Assembly: GCF_900564155.1 (NCBI RefSeq)
Contig: NZ_LS999839.1
Coordinates: 741,097 to 805,096 of the forward strand
Direction of reading: 5' to 3'
From: Pedobacter schmidteae
GTDB lineage: Bacteria > Bacteroidota > Bacteroidia > Sphingobacteriales > Sphingobacteriaceae
Length of the DNA: 64,000 bases
Both the position numbers and the translations under genes were made by a program. Shown here piece after piece: positions 25,912 to 34,741 of the stretch (position 1 is the stretch's first letter; each line of letters begins with the position of its first letter). The notes under the pieces are model-generated. The model ran no database searches and was not told where the DNA came from. It was given only the letters and a program-made list of their open reading frames with translations.

Positions 25912-26289
25912 ATGGACATAAAAGATCTAACTAAGGCAGAAGAGCAAATCATGCAAATCATCTGGCAAATAGAAAAAGGCTTTGTTAAAGAAGTAATGGA
26001 TTTTTTACCCGATCCAAAGCCTGCTTACAATACCGTATCCACTATTATCCGGATCCTGGAGACTAAAGGTTTTATCGCACATGACGCCTTTGGGAAATCT
26101 CATCAATACTACCCCCTCATCACTAAGGAAGACTACAAGCGCCATGCTACAGAAAAATTACTGGATGGCTATTTTGAAAACTCCGTAGAAAGTATGTTTT
26201 CTTTCTTCGTAAAAGAAGAAAAAATTGACCTGAGTGACGTAGATGAAATACTCAAAATGATTAACAAAATTAAAAACAGACCAAGATGA
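25912..26289 (+). CDS. BlaI/MecI/CopY family transcriptional repressor
   Basis: 125 residues. A winged-helix domain covers about 4-75 (LTKAEEQIMQIIWQIEKGFV, then NTVSTIIRILETKGFIAHD as the recognition-helix region) and is followed by a helical dimerisation part. Repressors of this family are cleaved or inactivated when an M56 membrane peptidase is activated, and the M56 gene overlaps this one by 4 bp. No beta-lactamase gene is nearby, so the regulon is probably something else. Confidence 0.95.
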   Translation: MDIKDLTKAEEQIMQIIWQIEKGFVKEVMDFLPDPKPAYNTVSTIIRILETKGFIAHDAFGKSHQYYPLITKEDYKRHATEKLLDGYFENSVESMFSFFVKEEKIDLSDVDEILKMINKIKNRPR

Positions 26290-28289
26290 GCTGGGCACAT
26301 TACATCCTGCAAGTCAACATTTACCTATTGGTATTTTATGGCTTCTATAAGTTATTGTTAGACAAAGAAACTTATTTTACCCTAAACCGTATTTACCTGG
26401 TTTTGGCGGGCTTACTATCGCTAACTATTCCTTTCCTGAGGTTCGAATGGTTTACCAAACAGGAAGTCATACAACCGGTTTATGTCAGTGTAGGGCAATT
26501 AATGGGCCAGGTTAGCATAGTTGAGGAAGCACCCGATGGCCTTAATCCCGGTAACCTAATTGTTTTGGCTTACCTGATAGGCATTTCATTTTTTAGTGTA
26601 AGGTTTATTTTTCGCCTGCTATCTGTTCGTAGAAAGTTAAAGCAAAAAGAAGCCGGCACAGCCTTTTCTTTCTTTCTGAAAAAAAGAATAGATAATGACT
26701 TGCCGCAGCTCCCCACCATCCATAAACACGAAGATACCCACATACGCCAATGGCATAGTGCTGATGTGCTGTTTTTTGAACTCCTGGCTGTATTCACCTG
26801 GTTTAATCCGGTTATCTATTTTTACAAAAATGCCGTCAAAAGCATTCATGAATACATTGCCGACGAAGAGGCATCCAAATTTCAGGGTGATAAGGAACAA
26901 TACTCCTTGTTGTTGCTGAGTAGTGCGTTCGGTGTACCCGTTCATACCCTAACCAATAGTTTTTTTAATAAATCATTGATAAAAAAGAGAATATTTATGC
27001 TACATAAACAAAGATCACCTAAAATGGCTGCCCTAAAGTACGGCCTCTTCATTCCATTGTTTGCTACAGCCCTAATTTTATCCTCGGCTACCATCCGCAG
27101 CAATGAAAAAATCCAGGAAATTGCCGACAACCTTCCTCTAAATTCACCAATTGAGACCGTTAAAGAAGTTATGCAGGAATCTATCAAACCTATAGTACCA
27201 CAAGTACTAAAAAAGACAGAAACCATAAAGGAGGCATCTGAGCAGACGCCTGCCGGTTGGGATGACTTTTATAAATTCATAAGGATGACTCTTAGATACC
27301 CTGCAGCAGCGTTGGAAAATAAAACACAGGGAACAACGATGATAAAATTCTCGGTTACTGGTGGTCAGATTGAAGATGTAGGTATTGCCACAAAATTAGC
27401 CAATGACTGTGATGCAGAAGCGCTAAGAAGTGTAGCATTATATCCTGATTACAAATCCATTAAGGATGGAAAATACACTATACAAATAGCATTCCTTCTT
27501 GGTGAAACGACAACAAAATTACCTGTACTTAATGAAAAAATCGCCCCGTTAAAAGGATATACGGCTTTAAATAAAATCACGGTTACTGGTTACCGTGGGG
27601 TTGTCAAACCAGGCAATAATGCCTACGAAGAAAGTAAAATTCATGACTTCGTTTCTACAGAGACGCAACCATCCTTCCCGGGAGGCATGGATAAGTTTTA
27701 TTTGTATCTTAAACAAAGCATCCGCTATCCTAAGGAGGCCCAGGAGAAAAAAATTCAGGGTAAAGTATTCTTATCTTATATTGTAGAAAAGAATGGCGAA
27801 TTAAGCGGCATAAGGGTAGAAAGAAAACTTGGGGCCGGTACAGATGAGGAAGCCGTACGTGTACTGCAGGAATCACCGAAATGGATCCCGGGAACAATAG
27901 GCGGAAAGCCAGTACGCGTAAAGTACAACATTCCAATTTCCTTTACACTAACTCCTGCGCCAGGTCTGCCAATAAGTCCACAAGACCAAAAAGGATCAGT
28001 TCAACCAGAAGGAAAGCATATGGGAATGAGTTTTAGCAACGGCAATGGGAATGTCATCACGCTTAGAAGTAGCCAGCAAGGCCAACCGCTTTATGTATTG
28101 GATGGAATGCCAATTTCTGACGTAGAAATGAAAACTGTAGACCCAAACAACATAGAAGCAGTCAATGTCATTAAAGATGCCAAAGCAACCGCATTATACG
28201 GAATAAAGGGTGCAAATGGTGTAATCCTGATTACGACTAAATCGGGCAAGGGATTAGGAAAACCTACCGAAACAAAAAGCGAAAACTAA
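26286..28289 (+). CDS. M56 (BlaR1-type) peptidase fused to two TonB C-terminal domains and a plug-like tail
   Basis: 667 residues. Three helices lead the N-terminal part (about 9-25, 34-50 and 88-112). The zinc site HEDTH is at 148-152, with the third ligand region HEYIADE at 188-194, and a last helix lies near 251-272. In place of the BlaR1 penicillin-sensor there are two TonB_C domains (about 318-405 with TLRYPAAALENKTQGT, about 455-545 with SIRYPKEAQEKKIQGK) and a plug-like segment (about 590-660: LYVLDGMPISD, IEAVNVIKDAKATALYGI, GVILITTK). Probably senses an envelope signal and relieves BlaI repression; the TonB and plug parts suggest periplasmic contact with the outer membrane. Confidence 0.9.
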   Translation: MSWAHYILQVNIYLLVFYGFYKLLLDKETYFTLNRIYLVLAGLLSLTIPFLRFEWFTKQEVIQPVYVSVGQLMGQVSIVEEAPDGLNPGNLIVLAYLIGISFFSVRFIFRLLSVRRKLKQKEAGTAFSFFLKKRIDNDLPQLPTIHKHEDTHIRQWHSADVLFFELLAVFTWFNPVIYFYKNAVKSIHEYIADEEASKFQGDKEQYSLLLLSSAFGVPVHTLTNSFFNKSLIKKRIFMLHKQRSPKMAALKYGLFIPLFATALILSSATIRSNEKIQEIADNLPLNSPIETVKEVMQESIKPIVPQVLKKTETIKEASEQTPAGWDDFYKFIRMTLRYPAAALENKTQGTTMIKFSVTGGQIEDVGIATKLANDCDAEALRSVALYPDYKSIKDGKYTIQIAFLLGETTTKLPVLNEKIAPLKGYTALNKITVTGYRGVVKPGNNAYEESKIHDFVSTETQPSFPGGMDKFYLYLKQSIRYPKEAQEKKIQGKVFLSYIVEKNGELSGIRVERKLGAGTDEEAVRVLQESPKWIPGTIGGKPVRVKYNIPISFTLTPAPGLPISPQDQKGSVQPEGKHMGMSFSNGNGNVITLRSSQQGQPLYVLDGMPISDVEMKTVDPNNIEAVNVIKDAKATALYGIKGANGVILITTKSGKGLGKPTETKSEN

Positions 28290-28351
28290 TCGGAAATGAG
28301 CGAGGAAAAAGGCATTTAATTGTCCCTTCTTATCTGTAAGAATCGCAAAAT

Positions 28352-28402
28352 GTACTACACAAAAAAAGCCGGCTATATTAGTCGGCTTTCTTTGTGTAGT
28401 AC
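28352..28402. terminator. Bidirectional terminator between the M56 gene and sdhB
   Basis: A 12-bp perfect outer stem (GTACTACACAAA at 28352-28363 / TTTGTGTAGTAC at 28391-28402) encloses an inner 7-bp stem AAAGCCG / CGGCTTT (28365-28371 / 28383-28389). A- and T-runs on both sides allow use from either strand. It lies in the convergent gap. Confidence 0.75.
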
Positions 28403-28424
28403 CTTGTCTCGTACTATAAAACTA

Positions 28425-29195
28425 TTAAATATCTTCCTCAGATACAAATTTTGCAGAATAAAAATCTCTATTCATGCGTGCTATGTTCTCTAAAGATATG
28501 CCTTTAGGGCATTCTGCCTCACAAGCTCCTGTATTGGTACAATTACCAAATCCTTCGGCATCCATTTGTGCAACCATGCTTTGAACCCTGCGGTAACGCT
28601 CCGGTTGTCCTTGTGGCAACTGCGCCAATTGAGAGATTTTTGCAGATACAAATAACATGGCCGAAGCATTCTTACAGGTAGCCACACAAGCACCACATCC
28701 AATACAAGCTGCAGCCTCAAAAGCTGAATCGGCCTGTACTTTAGGAATAGGAAGATTGTTGGCATCCTGCGCATTCCCGGTGTTTACAGAAATAAAACCT
28801 CCGGCTGCGATAACCCTGTCAAATGCCGACCTGTCTACCGTCAAATCTTTAATTACCGGAAAAGCCTTAGCTCTCCATGGTTCAACAACAATGGTATCAC
28901 CATCTTTAAATGAGCGCATGTGCAGCTGACAAGTGGTAACCCCTTCTTTCGGTCCATGCGGACGGCCATTGATAAACATCGAACAGGCACCACAAATGCC
29001 CTCTCTGCAATCGTGATCAAATACCACAGGCTCGTCGCCCTTAGAAATCAACTGTTCGTTTAATACATCAAACATCTCTAAGAAAGACATATCGGGAGAA
29101 ATCTCCGATAGTTTATAGTCAACCAAATTACCTTTGGCTTTGTTATTTTTTTGACGCCAGATTTTCAGCGTTAAATTCATATTTCCTGTACTCAT
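28425..29195 (-). CDS. sdhB: Succinate dehydrogenase/fumarate reductase iron-sulfur subunit
   Basis: 256 residues. It carries electrons between the flavoprotein and the haem/quinone subunit. The [2Fe-2S] cluster site [19 protein letters not shown] is near 64-82, and the ferredoxin-type Cys clusters [13 protein letters not shown] and [15 protein letters not shown] follow. Last gene of the minus-strand sdhCAB operon. Confidence 0.95.
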   Translation of the reverse strand: MSTGNMNLTLKIWRQKNNKAKGNLVDYKLSEISPDMSFLEMFDVLNEQLISKGDEPVVFDHDCREGICGACSMFINGRPHGPKEGVTTCQLHMRSFKDGDTIVVEPWRAKAFPVIKDLTVDRSAFDRVIAAGGFISVNTGNAQDANNLPIPKVQADSAFEAAACIGCGACVATCKNASAMLFVSAKISQLAQLPQGQPERYRRVQSMVAQMDAEGFGNCTNTGACEAECPKGISLENIARMNRDFYSAKFVSEEDI

Positions 29196-29217
29196 GATAT
29201 TGAGATTTTAGTACTTT

Positions 29218-31197
29218 CTATTTATAACTTCTTTGTGCAACCTTGATGTTTTCAAATTTCAGCTCTTCTTTATGCAGCTCAAATTTAACACCTTCCTTGT
29301 ACTCCCATGCAGCAACATAAGCATAGTTTTCGTCATCACGCATCGCTTCTCCTTCTTCAGTCTGATATTCTTCCCTGAAGTGACCACCACATGATTCGTT
29401 TCTATTTAATGCATCGATACACATCAACTCACCCAACTCAATAAAGTCGGCCACACGACCTGCTTTTTCCAGCTCTGGGTTAAACTCATTGGCTTCTCCC
29501 GGAACACGAACATCGCTCCAGAATTCTTTACGCAATTCCTGAATTTCCACAATGGCTTCCTTCAGGCCTTTTTCATTTCTTGCCATTCCGCATTTTTCCC
29601 ACATGATCTTTCCTAATTTTTTATGGAAATGATCTACAGATTTTGTTCCTTTAATGGCAAAAAACTTATCTATAATGGCTTTTGCTTCGGCTTCGGCAGC
29701 TACAAACGCCGGGTGATCCTGAGGAATTGGCTTTGTAGCCAGTTCTTTCGATAAGTAAGCACCAATGGTATAAGGAATTACAAAATAACCGTCGGCCAAT
29801 CCCTGCATCAAAGCAGAAGCACCCAGGCGGTTGGCCCCATGATCAGAGAAGTTTGCTTCTCCTAAAGCGTATAAACCTGGTACAGTAGTCATTAAGTTGT
29901 AATCTACCCATAAACCACCCATGGTATAGTGCACTGCAGGATAGATACGCATTGGCAATTCATAAGGATCTTCGCCGGTAATCTGCGCATACATATCAAA
30001 CAGGTTACCATATTTTTCCTTGATTACCTCGCGGCCTAAACGCATGCAAGTCTCCTTATCAGGATTGTGAATATTTTGTTTATTGGCTTCAATACGGCCA
30101 TAACGCTCGGTATTGGCTTTAAAGTCAAGGTAAACAGCCAGTTTAGAGGCTCCTACGCCATAACCCGCATCGCAACGCTCTTTGGCTGCACGAGAGGCCA
30201 CGTCACGTGGCACCAGGTTACCAAAAGCAGGATACCTGCGCTCTAAATAATAATCTCTTTCGTCTTCAGGAATTTCAGATGCCTTACGTGGATCATCTTT
30301 TTTCTTTGGTACCCAAATCCGTCCGTCGTTACGTAATGACTCTGACATCAGGGTAAGTTTACTCTGGTGGTCGCCCGAAACCGGAATACAGGTAGGGTGG
30401 ATTTGTGTATAACAAGGATTGCCAAAGAAAGCACCTTTTTTATGTGCTTTCCAGGCTGCAGTTACGTTACTGCCCATTGCATTGGTAGACAGGTAGAATA
30501 CGTTTCCGTAACCACCACTACATAACAACACGGCATGTCCCGAATGGCGTTCCAGTTCGCCGGTAAGCAAGTTACGGGCTATGATACCACGTGCCTTACC
30601 ATCTACCACAACCACTTCAAGCATTTCGTGACGGGTAAACATTTCTACTTTACCCATACCCACCTGACGCTCTAAAGCGCTGTAGGCCCCCAAAAGTAAT
30701 TGCTGACCAGTTTGACCGGCGGCATAAAAAGTACGTTGCACCTGCGTACCACCAAAAGAACGGTTATCTAACAAACCGCCATATTCTCTGGCCAGAGGTA
30801 CACCCTGAGCCACACATTGATCTATAATATTTGCACTCACTTCGGCCAAACGGTGTACGTTGGCTTCGCGGGCACGATAGTCACCACCTTTTATGGTATC
30901 ATAAAATAAACGATAGGTACTATCGCCATCATTCTGATAATTTTTTGCCGCGTTGATACCGCCTTGAGCTGCAATAGAATGTGCTCTTCTAGGTGAATCC
31001 TGGAAGCAAAAACATTTTACCTTATATCCCATTTCTGCAAGGGTAGCTGCTGCCGAAGCACCCGCCAATCCCGAACCTACTACGACAATTTCTATACTTC
31101 TTTTATTGGCTGGATTAACCAATGGCATAGAAGAACGTAATTTCGTCCATTTCTCTGTTAACTCTCCTTCAGGTATATGAGCATTTAATTCTGCCAT
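29218..31197 (-). CDS. sdhA: Succinate dehydrogenase/fumarate reductase flavoprotein subunit
   Basis: 659 residues. The FAD-binding motif [19 protein letters not shown] is near 36-54. The covalent-FAD His is in the [17 protein letters not shown] segment, and the catalytic HPT is in [13 protein letters not shown]. The C-terminal half includes [17 protein letters not shown]. The length and layout fit the type-B (Bacteroides/Wolinella-like) enzymes. It oxidises succinate, or reduces fumarate, in the respiratory chain; it lies 22 bp from sdhB and 26 bp from sdhC. Confidence 0.96.
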   Translation of the reverse strand: MAELNAHIPEGELTEKWTKLRSSMPLVNPANKRSIEIVVVGSGLAGASAAATLAEMGYKVKCFCFQDSPRRAHSIAAQGGINAAKNYQNDGDSTYRLFYDTIKGGDYRAREANVHRLAEVSANIIDQCVAQGVPLAREYGGLLDNRSFGGTQVQRTFYAAGQTGQQLLLGAYSALERQVGMGKVEMFTRHEMLEVVVVDGKARGIIARNLLTGELERHSGHAVLLCSGGYGNVFYLSTNAMGSNVTAAWKAHKKGAFFGNPCYTQIHPTCIPVSGDHQSKLTLMSESLRNDGRIWVPKKKDDPRKASEIPEDERDYYLERRYPAFGNLVPRDVASRAAKERCDAGYGVGASKLAVYLDFKANTERYGRIEANKQNIHNPDKETCMRLGREVIKEKYGNLFDMYAQITGEDPYELPMRIYPAVHYTMGGLWVDYNLMTTVPGLYALGEANFSDHGANRLGASALMQGLADGYFVIPYTIGAYLSKELATKPIPQDHPAFVAAEAEAKAIIDKFFAIKGTKSVDHFHKKLGKIMWEKCGMARNEKGLKEAIVEIQELRKEFWSDVRVPGEANEFNPELEKAGRVADFIELGELMCIDALNRNESCGGHFREEYQTEEGEAMRDDENYAYVAAWEYKEGVKFELHKEELKFENIKVAQRSYK

Positions 31198-31223
31198 GTT
31201 CTTTAAAACTTTAAGATCAAAAA

Positions 31224-31904
31224 TTATTTAATAAGGCCCAGGTAAATTGCAATAGGCATAGATGCAAACAACAAAGAGATGATGATTGAATACCATACGC
31301 CCAGGGTTTTAATGATTGGTGTATACTTCTTGTGGTTCCAACCTAACGTTTGGAATGCCGAAGAAAAACCGTGTAATAAGTGATAAGCCAACGAAACCAT
31401 GGCCAATACATAAAGCAAAACCAGCAACGGATCTTTAAATGTTTCTACCATTACTGCAAACAGGTCGTGATTACCATTCGCATCCGTTGTAGGAATGCCA
31501 GTAAAACGCGACATCACCCAGAACTTGGAAATGTGAACAATTAAGAAGATCAAAAGTAAAGTACCCAATAAACCCATAGAGCGTGAATACCATTTACTGT
31601 TTGCAGCACCATTGGTTACTGCATATTTAACCGGCCGTGCAGCCTGGTTTTGAAGAACTAGTCTAAAACCCTGGATGATGTGTGCAAGTAAACCTGCAAA
31701 TAAAACCACCTCCATAGCTCTGATCAGCCAGTTAGTACCCATAAAATGTGCCCCAATGTTAAAGGTCAACCCGCCATCATTTACAAAAATCAGTGCATTG
31801 ATAAAACAGTGAACCAAAAGAAATGAAATGAGGAACAGGCCCGTAATGCCCATTATTAATTTTTTTCCAATTGATGAGGAAAAAGCGTTTCCGAAACTTG
31901 CCAT
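31224..31904 (-). CDS. sdhC: Succinate dehydrogenase cytochrome b subunit (single, type B)
   Basis: 226 residues with five membrane helices (about 12-35, 58-85, 105-128, 150-175 and 195-220). Haem-ligand His candidates lie in [27 protein letters not shown] and [12 protein letters not shown], consistent with the di-haem type B anchor, which works without an sdhD. First gene of the sdh operon. Confidence 0.93.
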   Translation of the reverse strand: MASFGNAFSSSIGKKLIMGITGLFLISFLLVHCFINALIFVNDGGLTFNIGAHFMGTNWLIRAMEVVLFAGLLAHIIQGFRLVLQNQAARPVKYAVTNGAANSKWYSRSMGLLGTLLLIFLIVHISKFWVMSRFTGIPTTDANGNHDLFAVMVETFKDPLLVLLYVLAMVSLAYHLLHGFSSAFQTLGWNHKKYTPIIKTLGVWYSIIISLLFASMPIAIYLGLIK

Positions 31905-32002
31905 TAGATTGTTTTTATATTTCTGTTATGTGCAAAAGTATTTAATAAAAGAATTTAATCTGTTAAATCAAAGCACAAATACGTTATTTAGAAACAATCT
32001 AA
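31904..32002. repeat. 11-bp inverted repeat around the sdh leader
   Basis: TTAGATTGTTT at 31904-31914, starting at the first base of the sdhC start codon, and its perfect complement AAACAATCTAA at 31992-32002, with 77 bp between. It encloses the putative sdh -7 element. It may be a regulatory dyad or mRNA structure, or chance in AT-rich DNA. Confidence 0.4.
31933..31940 (-). promoter_or_regulatory. Putative -7 element TACTTTTG for sdhCAB
   Basis: Exact TAnnTTTG on the minus strand, about 28 nt upstream of the sdhC ATG at 31904. The nearest -33-like TTTG is 28 bp further away (31969-31972), longer than the usual spacer. Confidence 0.4.
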
Positions 32003-32095
32003 CATTACAATTAAATGATAATTGGGATAGGCCCCCTTTCGGACGTTTGTAACCAGGGTAATTTGAAATTCATTATTTGAGTTTTGATAATAGTA

Positions 32096-32128
32096 AGTCC
32101 GTATATAGTCCGTGTATAGTCCATGTTT
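32096..32128. repeat. Short tandem repeat, 11-bp unit AGTCCGTATAT
   Basis: Three copies in the 378-bp gene-free stretch between sdhC and htrA: AGTCCGTATAT, AGTCCGTGTAT, AGTCCATGTTT (the third degenerate). The gap also holds the sdh promoter and inverted repeat (31904-32002) and the htrA terminator (32226-32258). No ORF or known RNA is seen in it. Confidence 0.6.
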
Positions 32129-32225
32129 TTCCGATAAAAAGACGGAGTATATATGTAAAATATATTGAATTAATATTGATTTATACAAAACTACAGCACG
32201 CCAAAAGCCTCCTTACATACCACAC

Positions 32226-32258
32226 AAAAAAAGGGTGGCCGAAAATTCGGCCACCCTT
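32226..32258 (-). terminator. Intrinsic terminator of htrA
   Basis: A perfect 13-bp stem AAGGGTGGCCGAA / TTCGGCCACCCTT (32231-32243 / 32246-32258), followed on the minus strand by seven T. It lies 24 bp past the htrA stop. Confidence 0.85.
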
Positions 32259-32282
32259 ACAATTTATATTTGAGATAAGGAT

Positions 32283-33800
32283 TTAAAACCTGTAGGTAAA
32301 ATTACCCTGTGCTGTTACACCAGAAACAGTAGTAATTCCATTACGGGATTGCGGCAAAGCAGCTTCCACATCTTTTGCACTATTCACAGGCCTGCCATTT
32401 ACCGCAGTAACCAATAAACCTTTACGTATTTCCAAAGAATCGAAAATTTTTCCTTGCTCAACTCCGGTTACCACTACACCACTTTTTGCACCAAATTTAC
32501 TTTTAAGTTGTGCCGAGGCCGGAGCAAATGAAGCCCCCAGTTTATCAATGCTTGCGCTACCACCTACTTTTGCCACTGTATTAGGATTAACAGCTGCATT
32601 TTCACCTTTTAAGGTTACGCGGGTATCTTTCAACTGGCCATTTCTGGAGTAAGTCAACTCTACTTTATCACCAGGGCTCAAGCGTCCTATTTTTTCCTGA
32701 AGGTCTGGTGAATCGTAGATAACCGCTCCATCAACTTTTTTAATGATATCACCTTTCTGTATACCCGCTGCAGCTGCGCCGCTACCTGGCAATACCTCAT
32801 TTACGTACAAGCCAGAGATATCTTTAACATTCAATTTCTCGGCAGCATCAGCATCCAGGGCCGAGAAGGTTACACCGATATAACCACGTTTAACGGAACC
32901 GTATTTTCTGAAATCATCAAGGATTTTTTTGGCCAGGTTTACCGGAATAGCAAAACCATACCCCACATTAGTTCCTGTCTGAGAAGCGATTGCCGCATTG
33001 ATACCAATCAATTCACCATTTGCATTAACCAATGCACCGCCACTGTTTCCAGGGTTGATTGCGGCATCAGTTTGAATATACGATTCGATACTGTTATTAA
33101 CCGGCATTTTGCCTGTACGTTGATATTCTTCAAACTCGTCTTCTGAAGGTTGTTGGTTTCTGGCCAGAATACCAATATTACGTGCTTTGGCACTCACAAT
33201 ACCGGCAGTAACCGTAGTTTGCAAATCTAAAGGGAAACCTACAGCCAAAACCCACTCACCAATCTGAACATTGTCAGAGTTACCCATTTTCACTACCGGC
33301 AAATCAGTGGCTTCCACTTTAATCAAGGCTAAATCTGTATTCGGATCTTTACCAATCACCTTCGCACTTACCTTACGTCTGTCGGACAAAATCACTTCAA
33401 TTTTATCTGCATTTTCAACCACATGATTGTTGGTTACAATATAGCCATCGGGAGTTAAAATCACACCCGATCCCGAAGCTGCCCTTGGGGCACGTTGCAT
33501 TCTGCGTCCTCCACCGCCGAAAAAGTCTTCAAACATATCCATCGGAGATGATGAACGGCCTTGAGTTGTGCCTGTATAAGACGTTTTAATATGAACTACA
33601 GCCGGCGAAACTGCCGCAGCCGCTTCCACAAAATCAACAGCACCAGCCGACGATATCTTTGGGTTGTTCGCAAACAATACTTTTTGCTGATCGGCAAATG
33701 ACAGCAATGCGTCATTTTTTGGCTCCAATAATTTATAGCCACCAATTGCAGCTGCACCACCTATAAATGCAGCCAACACGATTAATCCTATCCTTTTCAT
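32283..33800 (-). CDS. htrA: Do/DegP-type periplasmic serine protease
   Basis: 505 residues. An N-terminal membrane anchor or signal lies at about 4-20. The trypsin-like domain has catalytic His126 (TNNHVVEN), Asp156 (DPNTDLALIKV) and Ser253 (NPGNSGGAL). PDZ domains lie near 300-395 and 410-500. DegP-like proteases degrade and refold misfolded envelope proteins and are typical stress genes. A direct repeat shared with the RprXY-like locus lies upstream at 33918. Monocistronic, with a strong terminator. Confidence 0.95.
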   Translation of the reverse strand: MKRIGLIVLAAFIGGAAAIGGYKLLEPKNDALLSFADQQKVLFANNPKISSAGAVDFVEAAAAVSPAVVHIKTSYTGTTQGRSSSPMDMFEDFFGGGGRRMQRAPRAASGSGVILTPDGYIVTNNHVVENADKIEVILSDRRKVSAKVIGKDPNTDLALIKVEATDLPVVKMGNSDNVQIGEWVLAVGFPLDLQTTVTAGIVSAKARNIGILARNQQPSEDEFEEYQRTGKMPVNNSIESYIQTDAAINPGNSGGALVNANGELIGINAAIASQTGTNVGYGFAIPVNLAKKILDDFRKYGSVKRGYIGVTFSALDADAAEKLNVKDISGLYVNEVLPGSGAAAAGIQKGDIIKKVDGAVIYDSPDLQEKIGRLSPGDKVELTYSRNGQLKDTRVTLKGENAAVNPNTVAKVGGSASIDKLGASFAPASAQLKSKFGAKSGVVVTGVEQGKIFDSLEIRKGLLVTAVNGRPVNSAKDVEAALPQSRNGITTVSGVTAQGNFTYRF

Positions 33801-33865
33801 TTATATATTAGTTTAAATTTAACTTGTTAAAAAACTTACTATTCAATTCTTTTCATTGATGTATT

Positions 33866-33873
33866 CAAATTTA
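33866..33873 (-). promoter_or_regulatory. Putative -7 element TAAATTTG for htrA
   Basis: Exact TAnnTTTG on the minus strand, giving a leader of about 59 nt. The TTTAACA repeats lie 45 bp further upstream. Confidence 0.45.
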
Positions 33874-33917
33874 ATACCATATGCACGATATTTGCATCTG
33901 TAAACAGTCACGAATAC

Positions 33918-33934
33918 TGTTAAAAAATGTTAAA
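33918..33934 (-). promoter_or_regulatory. Direct repeat TTTAACA-TTT-TTTAACA upstream of htrA
   Basis: Read on the minus strand, in the direction of htrA. It has the same heptamer, the same 3-bp spacer and the same 10-bp period as the repeats at 38944 and 45110 that bracket the response-regulator block. Direct repeats of about one helical turn are the usual target of OmpR-family regulators. Confidence 0.6.
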
Positions 33935-33953
33935 TGCGGAATAAACACTAAAA

Positions 33954-34739
33954 ATGGACATTCATTTCTATAAATACCAGGGCGCGGGAAACGATTTTAT
34001 ACTTATTGATCATAGGATGAGTCCTTTAAAAGACATCGACTACGATCGTATAAAACAACTATGTGACAGGCGTTTTGGCATTGGAGCGGATGGATTAATG
34101 TTTTTGACCGCTCATGACGATTTCGATTTTGAAATGCATTATTTTAATGCCGATGGCCGGCCGGGCAGTATGTGTGGCAATGGCGGCAGATGCATTGTGG
34201 CTTTTGCCAAATACCTGGGTGTAATTGACCGCGAGACAAACTTTTTGGCAGTTGACGGTCCTCATTATGCCAAAATTTCAGCGGAAGGCAATTGGGTCGA
34301 CTTGCAAATGATTGACATCGACACCATTAATGTAGACGGAGAAGCCTATGTGCTGAACACCGGCTCGCCCCATTATGTAACACAAATGTACGACCTGGAA
34401 AACTACGACGTTTTCCAGAACGGCAAAGCCATTCGCAATAATGAGACCTATAAAAAAGAAGGTATCAATGTAAATTTTGTAGAGGACAAAGGCGATCACC
34501 TTTTTGTACGCACCTTTGAGCGTGGAGTGGAAGATGAGACTTATGCCTGTGGGACAGGCGTTACGGCAGTGGCTTTATCCATGGCCCAGCATAAAGGTCA
34601 AAGCGGACATATCAAAACACCCGTTAAAGTACTGGGTGGCGATTTGAGTATCGAGTTTGACTACGACGGCAAACAGTTTAGCCAGGTTTTTTTATGCGGC
34701 CCTGCCGAAAAGGTTTTTGAAGGCGAAATTAACCTGTAA
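33954..34739 (+). CDS. dapF: Diaminopimelate epimerase
   Basis: 261 residues. Interconverts LL- and meso-diaminopimelate for lysine and peptidoglycan synthesis. The two catalytic Cys are visible: Cys74 in SMCGNGGRC and the second, near 200, in YACGTGVTAVA. Slightly shorter than the roughly 275 residues of the enterobacterial enzyme, as usual in Bacteroidota. It ends 2 bp before the convergent helicase gene. Confidence 0.95.
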   Translation: MDIHFYKYQGAGNDFILIDHRMSPLKDIDYDRIKQLCDRRFGIGADGLMFLTAHDDFDFEMHYFNADGRPGSMCGNGGRCIVAFAKYLGVIDRETNFLAVDGPHYAKISAEGNWVDLQMIDIDTINVDGEAYVLNTGSPHYVTQMYDLENYDVFQNGKAIRNNETYKKEGINVNFVEDKGDHLFVRTFERGVEDETYACGTGVTAVALSMAQHKGQSGHIKTPVKVLGGDLSIEFDYDGKQFSQVFLCGPAEKVFEGEINL

Positions 34740-34741
34740 AC

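Noticed and set aside
25912..28289. Beta-lactam resistance locus
   Set aside because: BlaI and M56 are present but no beta-lactamase or penicillin-binding sensor domain; a resistance role is not supported.
32096..32128. CRISPR-like array
   Set aside because: The repeats are 11 bp, directly adjacent and degenerate; there are no spacers and no cas genes.
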